A stretch of DNA of 64,000 nt from the NCBI GenBank assembly GCA_965212205.1, contig CBDBUX010000011.1:310001-374000 (forward strand), read 5' to 3'. Origin of the DNA: JAHEJJ01 sp965212205 (GTDB lineage: Bacteria > Bacteroidota > Bacteroidia > Flavobacteriales > Flavobacteriaceae). This document shows, in pieces, positions 35,911 through 45,911 of the stretch (the stretch's first letter is position 1; the number at the start of each line of letters is the position of its first letter). The notes beneath the pieces were generated by a model. The model was not told the DNA's origin, made no database searches, and worked only from the letters and a program-made list of their open reading frames with translations. Position numbers and translations under genes: made by a program.

Positions 35911-37008
35911 ATGAAATATCTTGTTGCCATTAGCCGGATCCTGGTAGGAATACTGTTTATCATCAGCGGACTGATAAAACTGAACGACCCGGTGGGCTTT
36001 TCGTTTAAACTGGAAGAATATTTTAGTCCGTCTGTACTAGACATTCCCTTTCTTTTGCCCCTCGCCCTGACCATTTCTTTGGTCGTTGTGATCCTGGAAG
36101 TGTTGCTCGGAATTATGTTGCTGTTGGGTTATAAGAGAGGAATTACGGTGTGGAGCCTGCTGCTTATGATCCTGTTCTTTACATTTCTTACTTTTTATTC
36201 TGCCTATTTTAACAAGGTAACAGACTGTGGTTGTTTCGGTGATGCTGTTAAACTTACGCCCTGGGAATCCTTTACCAAGGATGTGGTACTATTGATCTTT
36301 ATCCTGATCCTGTTTTATGGGAGGAGACATATCAAAACCATTTTTAGCCCGACTATAACCCGGATCATATTGTTGGCCGGATTGTTGGGATGTTGTGGCT
36401 TTGCCTATTATGTATTGAATCACTTGCCGGCAATGGATTTCAGACCGTATAAGATTGGAGCGAATATCCCAGAAGGAATGACGATCCCAGACGACGCGCC
36501 CAAACCGATATACGACTATACTTGGACGTTTAACGTAAATGGGGAGGAGAAAATCATTATTACACAAGGAGAATACCCTACGGTGGATGGTGAATTCATC
36601 GGGGTGGAGACCGAGGAGGTGCAGAAGGGCTATGAAGCTCCAATTCACGATTTTACATTAGAATTAAAGGGAGAAGACCAGACAGAGGAGCTCATGGATG
36701 AAGAGAAGCTCCTCATGGTGGTGGCTTACGATCTGGCAAAGACTAAAACCGCTGTCTATGGGGATATCAAAACCGCAACGGATCGAGCCAGGGAAGGGGG
36801 TTATACCGTTATCGGAATGTCGGCTTCTAATGAACATTTGACATCCCCGATCATCGAGAAATACAAGCTTCAATTTCCATTTTACTTTACCGACGAGACC
36901 ACCTTAAAAACTATTGTGCGTTCAAACCCGGGATTGTTAGTCGTAAAAAAGGGGACCATTATGCAAAAAGTCCATTATAACGATCTTGAAGAACTTGTAT
37001 TCGATTAA
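35911..37008 (+). CDS. DoxX/MauE-like membrane protein with C-terminal thioredoxin-like domain (BT_3928 family)
   Basis: 365 residues. The N-terminal part has four TM helices of the DoxX/MauE type (SRILVGILFIISGLIKLNDP at the start), with Cys-Gly-Cys-Phe-Gly (TDCGCFGD, about 108-115) in a loop, as in MauE. A fifth TM follows (about 150-168). The periplasmic C-terminal part (about 230-365) looks like a thioredoxin fold (HDFTLELKGED, LLMVVAYDLAKT, NPGLLVVKKGTI) but without a CxxC. It could handle redox or an unknown periplasmic task. It precedes tpiA by 44 bases. Confidence 0.8.
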   Translation: MKYLVAISRILVGILFIISGLIKLNDPVGFSFKLEEYFSPSVLDIPFLLPLALTISLVVVILEVLLGIMLLLGYKRGITVWSLLLMILFFTFLTFYSAYFNKVTDCGCFGDAVKLTPWESFTKDVVLLIFILILFYGRRHIKTIFSPTITRIILLAGLLGCCGFAYYVLNHLPAMDFRPYKIGANIPEGMTIPDDAPKPIYDYTWTFNVNGEEKIIITQGEYPTVDGEFIGVETEEVQKGYEAPIHDFTLELKGEDQTEELMDEEKLLMVVAYDLAKTKTAVYGDIKTATDRAREGGYTVIGMSASNEHLTSPIIEKYKLQFPFYFTDETTLKTIVRSNPGLLVVKKGTIMQKVHYNDLEELVFD

Positions 37009-37052
37009 ATTTACATCCTTCAAATAATACGGAAAACGGTAAAACACAGATT

Positions 37053-37802
37053 ATGAGAAATAAAATAGTAGCGGGAAACTGGAAAATGAACAAAAACCTG
37101 CAGGAGACGATTTATCTTACTGAGGACATAGCATCGAAGTTAGGAGAAACCACTGCTGAGGTAATGGTGGCGCCCACCTTTGTAAATCTCTCGGCTGCCG
37201 TTTCAGCATTGGAATCTTCGATGATCGAGGTGGTAGCACAGAATATGCATTTCGCGGAGAGTGGGGCCTATACCGGTGAAATTTCTGCCGGGATGTTAAA
37301 GGCCATCGGGATCAAAACCGTCATTATTGGACATTCTGAACGACGTGCCTATTTTGGGGAAACCGATGAGCTTCTTTCAAAAAAGGTAAAGGCTGCCCTG
37401 GAAAATAATCTCCGAGTAATATTCTGTTTTGGTGAAGAATTGGCCGACCGTCAGTCTGGGAATCATTTTGCTGTGGTGGAAAGCCAGTTGAAGAATGCTT
37501 TGTTTTCACTTTCTGCAGCCGACTGGGAAAATATTGTTTTGGCGTATGAGCCTGTTTGGGCAATAGGCACCGGTGAGACGGCAAGTCCGGAACAGGCACA
37601 GGAAATGCACGCTTTTGTACGTAAGACCGTTATGGAAGGTTTTAATCAGGAAATTGCTGAAGAGGTTACTATTTTATACGGAGGAAGTGTTAAGCCGGGA
37701 AACGCGGCCGAAATTTTTGCAAAACCCGATGTAGATGGCGGGCTTATTGGTGGAGCAGCATTAAAGACCGATGATTTTCTGGCCATCGTTAACGCGATCT
37801 GA
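37053..37802 (+). CDS. tpiA: triosephosphate isomerase
   Basis: Interconverts dihydroxyacetone phosphate and glyceraldehyde 3-phosphate in glycolysis. 249 residues, TIM barrel: AGNWKMNKN (Asn and Lys of the active site), IGHSERRAYFGE (catalytic His), AYEPVWAIGTG (catalytic Glu) and LYGGSVKPGNA. The stop overlaps the prmA start by one base (TGATG). Confidence 0.97.
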   Translation: MRNKIVAGNWKMNKNLQETIYLTEDIASKLGETTAEVMVAPTFVNLSAAVSALESSMIEVVAQNMHFAESGAYTGEISAGMLKAIGIKTVIIGHSERRAYFGETDELLSKKVKAALENNLRVIFCFGEELADRQSGNHFAVVESQLKNALFSLSAADWENIVLAYEPVWAIGTGETASPEQAQEMHAFVRKTVMEGFNQEIAEEVTILYGGSVKPGNAAEIFAKPDVDGGLIGGAALKTDDFLAIVNAI

Positions 37803-38641
37803 TGCCAATGATTGATAATTACCTGGAATATGATTTTAAGGTTCGCCCCAAGCAACCAGCTACAGATATTCTTCTGGCGGAGTTGAATGAGCTTGGGTTT
37901 GAGAGTTTTTTGGAAACTCCGGAAGGTTTACTGGCCTATATACGGAAATCTGAATGGGAAGCTTCTCACCTTGGCGGGATTGCTATTCTTGATGATCCTG
38001 ATTTCGAGATCGAATATGAGTGTAATGAGATAGAAACACAGAATTGGAACCAGGAATGGGAAAGCAGTTTCGAGCCGATAGTTCTGGGCCATCATTGTGC
38101 CGTGCGCGCTCCCTTTCATCCAAAGCCGGCGGTGAAGTACGATATTGTGATCACTCCCAAAATGAGTTTCGGTACCGGTCATCACGAAACCACACATATG
38201 ATGCTCCAATTTTTATTAAAAAATGAGATACATGGCAAATCGGTTTTGGATATGGGTTGTGGTACCGCAGTACTGGCTATATTAGCCTCTATGCGAGGTG
38301 CTTTAAAGGTCGATGCCATCGATATCGATCACTGGAGCTTTCTCAATGCACAGGAGAATGTTAAGCTCAATCATCAGGAACAGATCCGTGTCCGTGAAGG
38401 AGATGTTGGTTTGCTGGAAGGAGAGAAGTACGACATTATCCTTGCCAATATCAACCGAAATGTACTATTAAGAGATATTTCTCACTATGTAAAACACCTG
38501 AAACGTGGCGGGATTCTCCTGCTCAGTGGGTTCTATAAGGAGGATCTTCCTTCGATTTCAGAAAAGTGTGCCCAATACGAACTCAGCTTCCAAGAAAATT
38601 TGGAAAATAATGATTGGGTATCGGCAAAATATGTATTTTAG
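37802..38641 (+). CDS. prmA: ribosomal protein L11 methyltransferase
   Basis: Trimethylates L11 with S-adenosylmethionine. 279 residues: an N-terminal substrate-binding domain (1-110), then the methyltransferase core with PKMSFGTGHHETTHMMLQ, VLDMGCGTAVLAI (SAM motif I) and DIILANINRNVL (NIxxN). It overlaps tpiA by one base and clpS follows 21 bases later, so the three form one operon. Confidence 0.95.
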   Translation: MPMIDNYLEYDFKVRPKQPATDILLAELNELGFESFLETPEGLLAYIRKSEWEASHLGGIAILDDPDFEIEYECNEIETQNWNQEWESSFEPIVLGHHCAVRAPFHPKPAVKYDIVITPKMSFGTGHHETTHMMLQFLLKNEIHGKSVLDMGCGTAVLAILASMRGALKVDAIDIDHWSFLNAQENVKLNHQEQIRVREGDVGLLEGEKYDIILANINRNVLLRDISHYVKHLKRGGILLLSGFYKEDLPSISEKCAQYELSFQENLENNDWVSAKYVF

Positions 38642-38662
38642 GGTAACTAAAACCTTTCTCTC

Positions 38663-38938
38663 ATGGGTACCAAGGAAAAAATCTCCGAAGAGCTTCTGTT
38701 GGATGAGGAAACGGTAAAACAGAACGAGATCGTATTGTTCAATGACGATGTAAATACATTCGATCATGTCATTGACACGCTTATTGATGTTTGTGATCAT
38801 ACGCCTGAACAAGCCGAACAATGTTCACTTATCGTTCATTATAATGGCAAATGCACCGTTAAAACAGGGGAATATCGCGACTTAAAACCCAGATGCTCTC
38901 GTTTGCTTCAGGCTGGGTTGAGCGCAGAGATTGTATAG
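38663..38938 (+). CDS. clpS: ATP-dependent Clp protease adaptor ClpS
   Basis: A 91-residue N-recognin that delivers N-degron substrates to ClpA/ClpC. It shows the ligand-pocket motif VLFNDDVNTFDHVID, the helix TPEQAEQCSLIVHYNGKC with the conserved His, and the end LLQAGLSAEI. The N-terminal tail (1-20) is flexible as usual. Confidence 0.95.
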   Translation: MGTKEKISEELLLDEETVKQNEIVLFNDDVNTFDHVIDTLIDVCDHTPEQAEQCSLIVHYNGKCTVKTGEYRDLKPRCSRLLQAGLSAEIV

Positions 38939-39395
38939 CGCTCCCAAGAGGCCAAAATTAAGGCTAATGAATACGCTTCACGCCGGTAATAATCAAGTTG
39001 GCCTAATTACATTTTATATAATATTTGTTTCAAAAAGAATCCAGATTTTTCCACCAGCATTTTTCTGGCTATATTAGAATTTTTCTGAAGGAGATCGATA
39101 TTTTTCAGAAGTGGAAATCACCAAGTAAGTAATCCCTGACTGGAACTATGATCGTCGTTTTTAGAAATTCTTTTGATGAGATTTGGGGAGCTTGGCGGAA
39201 ATCACCACTATTATTTGCCAATTGTGCTCCAGAGCAAAAGAATTCAATTTCATCGAGAAATACTGATGGAGCGCAGTATAACTATATGTCTTAAAACCGG
39301 TCAAATTCAGATTCCTGCTTTTGCCGCACAATCATTACTGTTTACCAAATAGAAATAATTATACCAGATAGAAACCATTTAACCAACCAACGAAT
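38939..39395. other. 457-base region without a convincing gene
   Basis: Lies between clpS and the sugar porter gene. Inverted arms AGGCCAA (38949-38955) and TTGGCCT (38998-39004) might belong to a loose terminator for the tpiA-prmA-clpS operon. A 48-codon frame at 39149-39295 has no protein-like features. The end of the region is A/T-rich and should hold the sugar-locus promoter, but no clean TAnnTTTG was found. Confidence 0.4.
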
Positions 39396-40952
39396 ATGAA
39401 CGACCAGACGACACAAGATGCTTCTGAAGTAATTAAAATGAACAAGTCTTATACCATTCTGATCAGCCTGATCGTTGCACTGGGCGGGTTCCTATTAGGA
39501 TTCGACAGTGCTGTAATTTCAGGAGCAGTAAAGGGAATCACCGTCTATTTTGAAATGACAGAATGGATGCTCGGGTTTTCCGTGGGCTGTGTGGTCTTTG
39601 GAGCTATGGCCGGAAACCTGATGGCAGGACCTTTGGCCGACAAGTTTGGCCGGAAGAAGGTCCTAATTGTGGTGGCAGCGCTATTTACCATCTCTGCCTC
39701 ATGGTCTGCCTTAGCAACAGGATATGTGGAGTTTATTACGGCCAGGATCATCGGAGGAATCGGAATCGGGGGGGCAATACTAATAGCTCCGATATATATA
39801 GCCGAGATCGCACCACCTAAGCTCAGGGGGAGCCTGGTATCCTTTAATCAACTGAACATCGTTATCGGGATTTCAGTGGCATATTTTTCTAACTACTTTT
39901 TGGTGAATATGGGTGAAGATAGCTGGCGATATATGCTGGGAGTGGAGGCAATACCCGCCTTTATTTACTTTGCGGCACTTTTCACCGTACCCAAAAGCCC
40001 GAGATGGCTGATCCAAAAACTCAACAAAGTAGAATTAGCCCGAAAGATCCTTAAAAAGATCGGTGGAGAAGAGTATGCCGAAATTACCATACAGGAAATT
40101 CAGCGTGGGATCGATAAAAAAGAACCAAAAGGAAAGCTTTCCGACCTCTTTCAACATAAGTATACCACCATAATGATCATCGCGTTCGGGATAGCCTTCT
40201 TTCAGCAAATAACCGGAATCAATGCAGTCTTTTATTATGCCCCAACCATATTTGAGCAGGCTGGTGGCAGTACAGATTCTTCCTTCCTGCAAGCCATAGT
40301 AGTAGGGCTTACCAATCTGGTGTTTACCGTTGTGGCGATTTTATACATCGACAAATTGGGTCGTAAACCTTTGTTACTTATCGGTACTTCATTTATGACC
40401 ATCGCCTTGCTTATGGCTACCTTCGCCTTTAATAATGCTTCTTACGAATTTAATGATACTACCCTGGAAAAGGTAGAAGACCAGGAGATCAAAACGGCAT
40501 TGACTACCCTTAAAGGGAAATCCTTTGATGGGCAGGCGGTGCTCTTTGAAGAAGTTGAGCCAATGCTCAGTGAAGATCTATTTCTAAAATTCAAGAGAAA
40601 TGAGATCACAAACTTTATTCAGATCAACGCCACCCTGGTGCTGGTGGCCATCTTGTTGTATGTAGCATCATTTGCGATTTCACTGGGACCGGTAATGTGG
40701 ACCCTGTTCTCAGAAGTATTCCCAACCAATATTAAAGGCATTGCAATTTCGGCGGTAGGGTTTTTTAATTCCCTGATCAGTTTTTCAGTCACTCAGGTCT
40801 TTCCATGGGAATTATCGAACCTGGGGCCAACATCCACCTTTGCTATTTACGCCTTGTTGTCGTTCTGTGCAGTATTATTCGTTTATAAATTTGTGATTGA
40901 GACTAAGGGAAAAACATTAGAAGAGGTGCAGGAAGTACTCATCAGAAAATAA
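39396..40952 (+). CDS. MFS sugar porter (SP family, proton:sugar symporter-like)
   Basis: A 518-residue inner-membrane permease with 12 TM helices. Sugar-porter signatures are GFLLGFDSAVISGA in TM1, GPLADKFGRKKVL between TM2 and TM3, R-x-G-G-I-G-I-G in TM4, PIYIAEIAPPKLRGSL before TM5, VPKSPRWLI after TM6, FQQITGINAVFYYAPTI in TM7 (sugar-binding QQ.tG.N) and DKLGRKPLL. An extra loop of about 70 residues (NASYEFNDTT to LKFKRNEI) separates TM9 and TM10; Bacteroidota porters often have it. It lies 9 bases ahead of the glycosidase gene and would import the sugars released there. Confidence 0.93.
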   Translation: MNDQTTQDASEVIKMNKSYTILISLIVALGGFLLGFDSAVISGAVKGITVYFEMTEWMLGFSVGCVVFGAMAGNLMAGPLADKFGRKKVLIVVAALFTISASWSALATGYVEFITARIIGGIGIGGAILIAPIYIAEIAPPKLRGSLVSFNQLNIVIGISVAYFSNYFLVNMGEDSWRYMLGVEAIPAFIYFAALFTVPKSPRWLIQKLNKVELARKILKKIGGEEYAEITIQEIQRGIDKKEPKGKLSDLFQHKYTTIMIIAFGIAFFQQITGINAVFYYAPTIFEQAGGSTDSSFLQAIVVGLTNLVFTVVAILYIDKLGRKPLLLIGTSFMTIALLMATFAFNNASYEFNDTTLEKVEDQEIKTALTTLKGKSFDGQAVLFEEVEPMLSEDLFLKFKRNEITNFIQINATLVLVAILLYVASFAISLGPVMWTLFSEVFPTNIKGIAISAVGFFNSLISFSVTQVFPWELSNLGPTSTFAIYALLSFCAVLFVYKFVIETKGKTLEEVQEVLIRK

Positions 40953-40961
40953 ATAAAAACT

Positions 40962-42278
40962 ATGAAAAAACTTATCGTATTAACCTGTTTAATCGTGCTG
41001 GCAGGATGTAAAGAGAATACCAAAACCAAAGAGGCTACCCCGGTGGAAAACAAAGACCAGGTGGCCAAGGTTACCATCATAAAGGAGGGCGAAAAATTAA
41101 GTTTGGCTATTAATGGCGAACCTTTCTACATAAATGGTGCTGGGCTCGAATTCGGTAATGTGGCAAAACTTGCTGAGCACAACGGTAACTCATTTAGAAC
41201 ATGGCGCACAGAAAACGGGGAGAAATCGGCTGTTGAGGTATTGGATGAAGCCCATAAAAATGGATTAAAGGTCACGATGGGGATCGAGGTGGCCCGCGAA
41301 CGCCATGGCTTTGACTATGATGATGAGGAGGCTGTGGCAAAACAATTGGAGGATATAAAAAAACAGGTAGTCGCTTTAAAGGATCATCCTGGCCTGCTGA
41401 TTTGGGGAATTGGCAATGAATTGAATCTGCATTATTCGAACCCCAAAGTCTGGGATGCTGTTAATCAGATCTCGGAAATGATTCATGAAGTGGATCCTAA
41501 CCACCTAACCACGACTAGTCTGGCAGGTATTGCACAGGCCGAAGTAGATCATATAAAGGAACGTTGTCCGGATCTTGATATTCTTTCGGTACAGATGTAT
41601 GGAGATCTTCCCAAAGTCCCGGGCCTTATTCGGGAATTTGGTTGGGAAGGTCCCTATATGGTTACCGAATGGGGCGCCACAGGACATTGGGAGGTGCCCA
41701 CCACCACATGGGGAGCGCCCATCGAACAGAACAGTACCGTAAAGGCCGATAATTACCTGAAACGCTATCAGGAAGGTATTGCATCAGACAGTACTCAGTG
41801 TATTGGTTCCTATGTTTTTCTCTGGGGCAGTAAACAGGAAAGAACTCCAACATGGTATGGTGTCTTTCTGGAGGACGGACAGGAAACGGAATCTGTAGAC
41901 GTTATGCACTACATATGGAACGGGAACTGGCCAGAGAATCGGACCCCCAGGATTATGTCTTATGAATTAGACGGGAAATCGGCTGAGGAGAGCGTAACCT
42001 TAAGTGAGGGCAAGGAATATCAGGCGAGTATTTCTATCATGGATTACGAAGAGGATCCGCTCACCTATCGGTGGGAAATATTACCGGAAGCGACCGACCT
42101 ACAGGATGGCGGCGATTACGAGGAGCGGCCACAAGCCATTGAAGACTTGTTTGTGAACCAAAATGAAGGAAAGCTAACTTTTAAAACCCCTTCAAAAGGC
42201 ACCTATCGATTATTTGTTTATGTAGACGATGGATACCATCATTCGGCTGCCGCGAATATTCCATTTTTGGTGGAATGA
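40962..42278 (+). CDS. secreted lipoprotein glycosidase (GH2-like TIM barrel)
   Basis: 438 residues with a lipoprotein signal (LIVLAGC, Cys16). The catalytic domain, about 40-315, is a clan GH-A type barrel: INGAGLEFGN, LDEAHKNGLKVTMGIEV, the acid/base Glu in LLIWGIGNELNLH (about 155) and a likely nucleophile Glu in YMVTEWGATGHWEV (about 237). A C-terminal beta domain with PKD/Ig features follows (YELDGKSAEESVTL...YRLFVYVDDGYHH). The N-terminal sandwich domains of true GH2 enzymes are absent. It would cut a polysaccharide in the periplasm or on the surface for the adjacent porter and phosphorylase. A beta-glucan substrate is suggested only by context. Ends at a terminator. Confidence 0.75.
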   Translation: MKKLIVLTCLIVLAGCKENTKTKEATPVENKDQVAKVTIIKEGEKLSLAINGEPFYINGAGLEFGNVAKLAEHNGNSFRTWRTENGEKSAVEVLDEAHKNGLKVTMGIEVARERHGFDYDDEEAVAKQLEDIKKQVVALKDHPGLLIWGIGNELNLHYSNPKVWDAVNQISEMIHEVDPNHLTTTSLAGIAQAEVDHIKERCPDLDILSVQMYGDLPKVPGLIREFGWEGPYMVTEWGATGHWEVPTTTWGAPIEQNSTVKADNYLKRYQEGIASDSTQCIGSYVFLWGSKQERTPTWYGVFLEDGQETESVDVMHYIWNGNWPENRTPRIMSYELDGKSAEESVTLSEGKEYQASISIMDYEEDPLTYRWEILPEATDLQDGGDYEERPQAIEDLFVNQNEGKLTFKTPSKGTYRLFVYVDDGYHHSAAANIPFLVE

Positions 42279-42298
42279 TAAATTTTAAATGGTAAACC

Positions 42299-42340
42299 AA
42301 AACCTCTTTATATTGAGTAAATCGTGTGAAGAGGTTTTTT
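42299..42340 (+). terminator. intrinsic terminator after the glycosidase gene
   Basis: AAAACCTCTT (42299-42308) pairs with AAGAGGTTTT (42329-42338) around a 20-base loop, followed by further T. It may leave the next gene to its own promoter or allow partial read-through. Confidence 0.7.
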
Positions 42341-42366
42341 AAGTAGTTATAATCTATTACAACCCG

Positions 42367-45300
42367 ATGCATAAGAACAAGGTGATTATTGGCGAGAACG
42401 AGATCTCAAAAACTACCGATAAAGTAGGAGGGGAATACGTTCGAATAGAAAATGAGGATTATTTTAAGATTTCAAATAGTCATGAAATGAGACCCTTCTT
42501 TATGAGTATCGTAAGTGATTCAAATCACTGGATGTTCATTTCGAGTAATGGCGCGCTCACCGCCGGTAGAAAAAACAGCGAGTCTTCACTTTTTCCATAT
42601 TATACAGACGATAAGATTACAGAATCCCTGGAAATAAGTGGTAGCAAAACAATTTTGCGTATCTGTAATGATAATCAGTTTCACCTATGGGAGCCTTTTT
42701 CCGACCTCTATAAAGGGATTTATAAGATTCAAAGGAATCTTTACAAGAATGTATTTGGTAACAAGATTATTTTCGAAGAGATCAACACAGACCTGGCCCT
42801 GACTTTTAGCTACCAATGGAATTCGAGCAACATTTATGGGTTTGTACGAAAGGCATCTTTGATCAATAATAGCGATAAGAAAATAGAAGTGGAAGTCCTC
42901 GATGGTCTTCAGAATATTCTTCCTTATGGGGTGACTACCGAAATGCAAAATACCCGTAGTAATCTTGTGGATGCCTATAAAAGAAGCGAGCTACATCCCG
43001 AATCCGGGATCGGAGTATATGCTTTAAGTTCTATCATAGTGGATAAGGCCGAACCAAGTGAGGCCTTAAAAGCATCCATAGCCTGGTCAGCTGGTCTTGA
43101 AGGGGCAGATTACCTGTTGTCTTCCCAACAGCTTCCTGCTTTTAGAAAGGGCAAGACGCCTCAAAGGGAAGTGGATATAAAAGCGGAAAAAGGTGCTTAT
43201 TTTATCTACAAAAAGTTTTTTATTGAGGCAGATGGAGCAGAGAATTGGATGATCGTTGCCAATGTGAACCAAAGTGTTTCAGATATTGTTCGGATCTCCA
43301 AAAAGCTAAAAGCCGATAAGGAATTTGAAGCAGAAATTTTAAAGGATATAGAAACAGGCACAGAAAATCTTGTTCAATTGGCAGCAGCAACCGATGCATT
43401 GCAAATAACCGAGGACAAGTTGCGTTGTGCAAGGCACTATTCCAATGTGCTGTATAATATTATGCGGGGAGGTATTTTCGATGACCAGTATACGCTCGAG
43501 AAATCAGATTTTGAGACCTACCTAAAAAAGGCCAATAAGAGCGTTTATACTGCACAGAAGAAAACTATAGACAAACTGCCCGAATCAATTACACTTACAG
43601 AGCTAAAAGATTTTGGGGAAAAGTCGCAGGATGTAGATCTGCAAAGACTTTCACGAGAATATCTGCCGTTGAAATTCAGCCGGCGCCATGGGGACCCTAG
43701 TCGGCCCTGGAACAAATTTTCCATCAATACAAGGAGCGAGATCGACGGTTCCAAGATCCTCGACTATGAAGGAAACTGGCGTGATATTTTCCAGAACTGG
43801 GAAGCCCTGGCCCATTCCTATCCTGAATTTATCGATGGAATGATCTTTAAGTTTCTCAATGCCTCTACTTTTGAGGGTTATAACCCTTACCGAGTAACCA
43901 AGGATGGTTTTGACTGGGAAGTGATTGAGCCCGACGACCCATGGTCCTATATTGGTTACTGGGGCGATCATCAGATCATCTATCTTTTAAAATTCTTAGA
44001 GTTTATCGAAGATTATTACCCCTCAAGGCTTGAGGACTATTTCGAACAGGAAATATTTGTTTATGCTAATGTGCCATATAAGATCAAGAGTTATGAAGAC
44101 ATCCTCTCTAATCCGAAAGACACTATAGAATTTGATTTGAAACTCGATGGGAAAATCAGGAGCAGAAGAGTGGAAATAGGGGGTGATGGCGCTTTGCTCA
44201 CCGACAGTTCATCAGAGATCTATCGGGTAAACCTGATCGAGAAATTACTGGCCACACTCATGGCGAAGATTTCAAATTTCATTCCGGAGGCAGGTATCTG
44301 GCTAAATACTCAACGACCTGAATGGAACGACGCCAACAATGCCCTGGTAGGGAATGGTGTATCGATGGTTACTCTGTATTATCTGAGACGATTCCTCAGT
44401 TTCCTGACCAATCTTATAAGCAAAAGTCAGCTCCAGGAAGTAAAGATATCCTCAGAATTAGCGGCATTTTTCAAAAGTGTAAAGCATACGCTCGAAAAGC
44501 ACCAAAACCAATTGACAACCATTATTTCTGATGAAGAGCGCAAGGCGATACTTGACGGTCTTGGTATGCCTGGAAGTCGGTTTAGGGAGGAAATCTACGT
44601 CAATGCATTTAGTGGTTCTAAAGAGACCATTAGCAAAGTGGAATTGTGCGACTTTCTGGATCTAGCCCTGAGGTATATGGAACACTCAATAGATGCTAAC
44701 AAACGGGAAGACGGTATGTACCATGCCTATAACCTGGTGTCTTTAGAGGACAGCAGCCTGGAAATTTCGTATCTGTCTGAAATGTTGGAAGGTCAGGTGG
44801 CGGTACTAAGTTCAGGGTATTTGTCCGATAAGGAGACCAACGAATTGCTCGATAGCCTGGCTAAAAGTGCACTGTTCCGTAAGGATCAATATAGCTATTT
44901 GCTGTATCCGGAGAAGGATTTACCCGGGTTTTTGGTAAAAAACACGATCCCGGAGCAGGCTGTTAAACAATCTGTATTTTTAAGCCGGTTGGTAGAAGAT
45001 GGAAACCGCGATATACTGGAAAAAGATGTTAGTGGCAGCTATCATTTTAATGGCTCATTTAACAATGCTGAAGACCTAAAAAATGCCATGTCGCAATTAT
45101 CAGTAGCTGGCTATGCTGATCTAATAAACCGCGAACGGGATTTAGTGCTGGAGGTGTTCGAAGATGTATTTGATCATAAAGCATTTACGGGTCGGTCTGG
45201 GACATTCTTTGGCTATGAAGGACTGGGCTCTATCTACTGGCATATGGTGTCTAAACTCTTACTAGCTGTGGAAGAATGCTGTTTAAAGGCATTGGAGGAG

Positions 45301-45834
45301 CAACCAGAATCACCCCTTACAACAGATTTGATAGAACATTACTATAAGATAAATGAGGGTATCGGGGTTCATAAGTCGCCCGATCTCTATGGGGCTTTCC
45401 CCACGGATCCATATTCTCATACTCCTGCTACTAAGGGGGCACAGCAACCTGGTATGACCGGACAGGTAAAAGAAGATGTTTTGAGTAGGATGGGTGAATT
45501 GGGCCTCATGGTTAAGGAGGGCAGGATTAGATTTGATTCGGGGATGCTCGATCAGAAGGAGTTCCTTCAGGATAAGGCGACCTTCTCCTATATCTCAGTT
45601 GCCGGAATTGAAACAGAGTTGAACCTGGAAAAGGGAAGTTTATGTTTTACTTACGTCCAAGTACCTGTGATTTATAAACTGGGCAATGAAAGACAGCTTA
45701 GGGCGAAACTCCATAAGAAGCCAGATTTTATATCGTCTAATCTAGAGCTAGATTCAGAAACCAGTCAATCAATTTTTAGTCGTTCAGGTGAAGTAGATCA
45801 TCTGGTCGTTACTTTTAACAAGGATGAACTTTAA
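42367..45834 (+). CDS. large glycoside-phosphorylase-like enzyme (clan GH-Q; GH94/GH149/GH161-like)
   Basis: A 1155-residue cytoplasmic protein (no signal peptide). The N-terminal 300 residues look like the beta-sandwich of GH94-type enzymes (MRPFFMSIVSDSNHWMFISSNGALTAGR, quoted in parts, LWEPFSDLYKGIYKIQRNLY). The (alpha/alpha)6-like part contains WSYIGYWGDHQIIYLLKFLE and TQRPEWNDANNALVGNG. The WND recalls the catalytic acid motif (DWND) of cellobiose/chitobiose phosphorylases. Near the end come GVHKSPDLYGAFPTDPYSHTP and QQPGMTGQVKEDVLSRMGELG. Such very long relatives include beta-1,3-glucan oligosaccharide phosphorylases. It would phosphorolyse imported oligosaccharides to glucose 1-phosphate. 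The family assignment is from remembered motifs and is moderate; the exact substrate is inference. Confidence 0.6.
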   Translation: MHKNKVIIGENEISKTTDKVGGEYVRIENEDYFKISNSHEMRPFFMSIVSDSNHWMFISSNGALTAGRKNSESSLFPYYTDDKITESLEISGSKTILRICNDNQFHLWEPFSDLYKGIYKIQRNLYKNVFGNKIIFEEINTDLALTFSYQWNSSNIYGFVRKASLINNSDKKIEVEVLDGLQNILPYGVTTEMQNTRSNLVDAYKRSELHPESGIGVYALSSIIVDKAEPSEALKASIAWSAGLEGADYLLSSQQLPAFRKGKTPQREVDIKAEKGAYFIYKKFFIEADGAENWMIVANVNQSVSDIVRISKKLKADKEFEAEILKDIETGTENLVQLAAATDALQITEDKLRCARHYSNVLYNIMRGGIFDDQYTLEKSDFETYLKKANKSVYTAQKKTIDKLPESITLTELKDFGEKSQDVDLQRLSREYLPLKFSRRHGDPSRPWNKFSINTRSEIDGSKILDYEGNWRDIFQNWEALAHSYPEFIDGMIFKFLNASTFEGYNPYRVTKDGFDWEVIEPDDPWSYIGYWGDHQIIYLLKFLEFIEDYYPSRLEDYFEQEIFVYANVPYKIKSYEDILSNPKDTIEFDLKLDGKIRSRRVEIGGDGALLTDSSSEIYRVNLIEKLLATLMAKISNFIPEAGIWLNTQRPEWNDANNALVGNGVSMVTLYYLRRFLSFLTNLISKSQLQEVKISSELAAFFKSVKHTLEKHQNQLTTIISDEERKAILDGLGMPGSRFREEIYVNAFSGSKETISKVELCDFLDLALRYMEHSIDANKREDGMYHAYNLVSLEDSSLEISYLSEMLEGQVAVLSSGYLSDKETNELLDSLAKSALFRKDQYSYLLYPEKDLPGFLVKNTIPEQAVKQSVFLSRLVEDGNRDILEKDVSGSYHFNGSFNNAEDLKNAMSQLSVAGYADLINRERDLVLEVFEDVFDHKAFTGRSGTFFGYEGLGSIYWHMVSKLLLAVEECCLKALEEQPESPLTTDLIEHYYKINEGIGVHKSPDLYGAFPTDPYSHTPATKGAQQPGMTGQVKEDVLSRMGELGLMVKEGRIRFDSGMLDQKEFLQDKATFSYISVAGIETELNLEKGSLCFTYVQVPVIYKLGNERQLRAKLHKKPDFISSNLELDSETSQSIFSRSGEVDHLVVTFNKDEL

Positions 45835-45911
45835 TATTAGGGTTGGTTCACTCAGCTCAGAATAGACTATCCTGTCAACTCAATGAGGTCATCAGGCGAT
45901 TGGAGTGCCGT

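Noticed and set aside
39149..39295. A 48-codon gene upstream of the sugar porter
   Set aside because: No signal, domain or hydrophobic segment, and codon pattern not distinct from chance.
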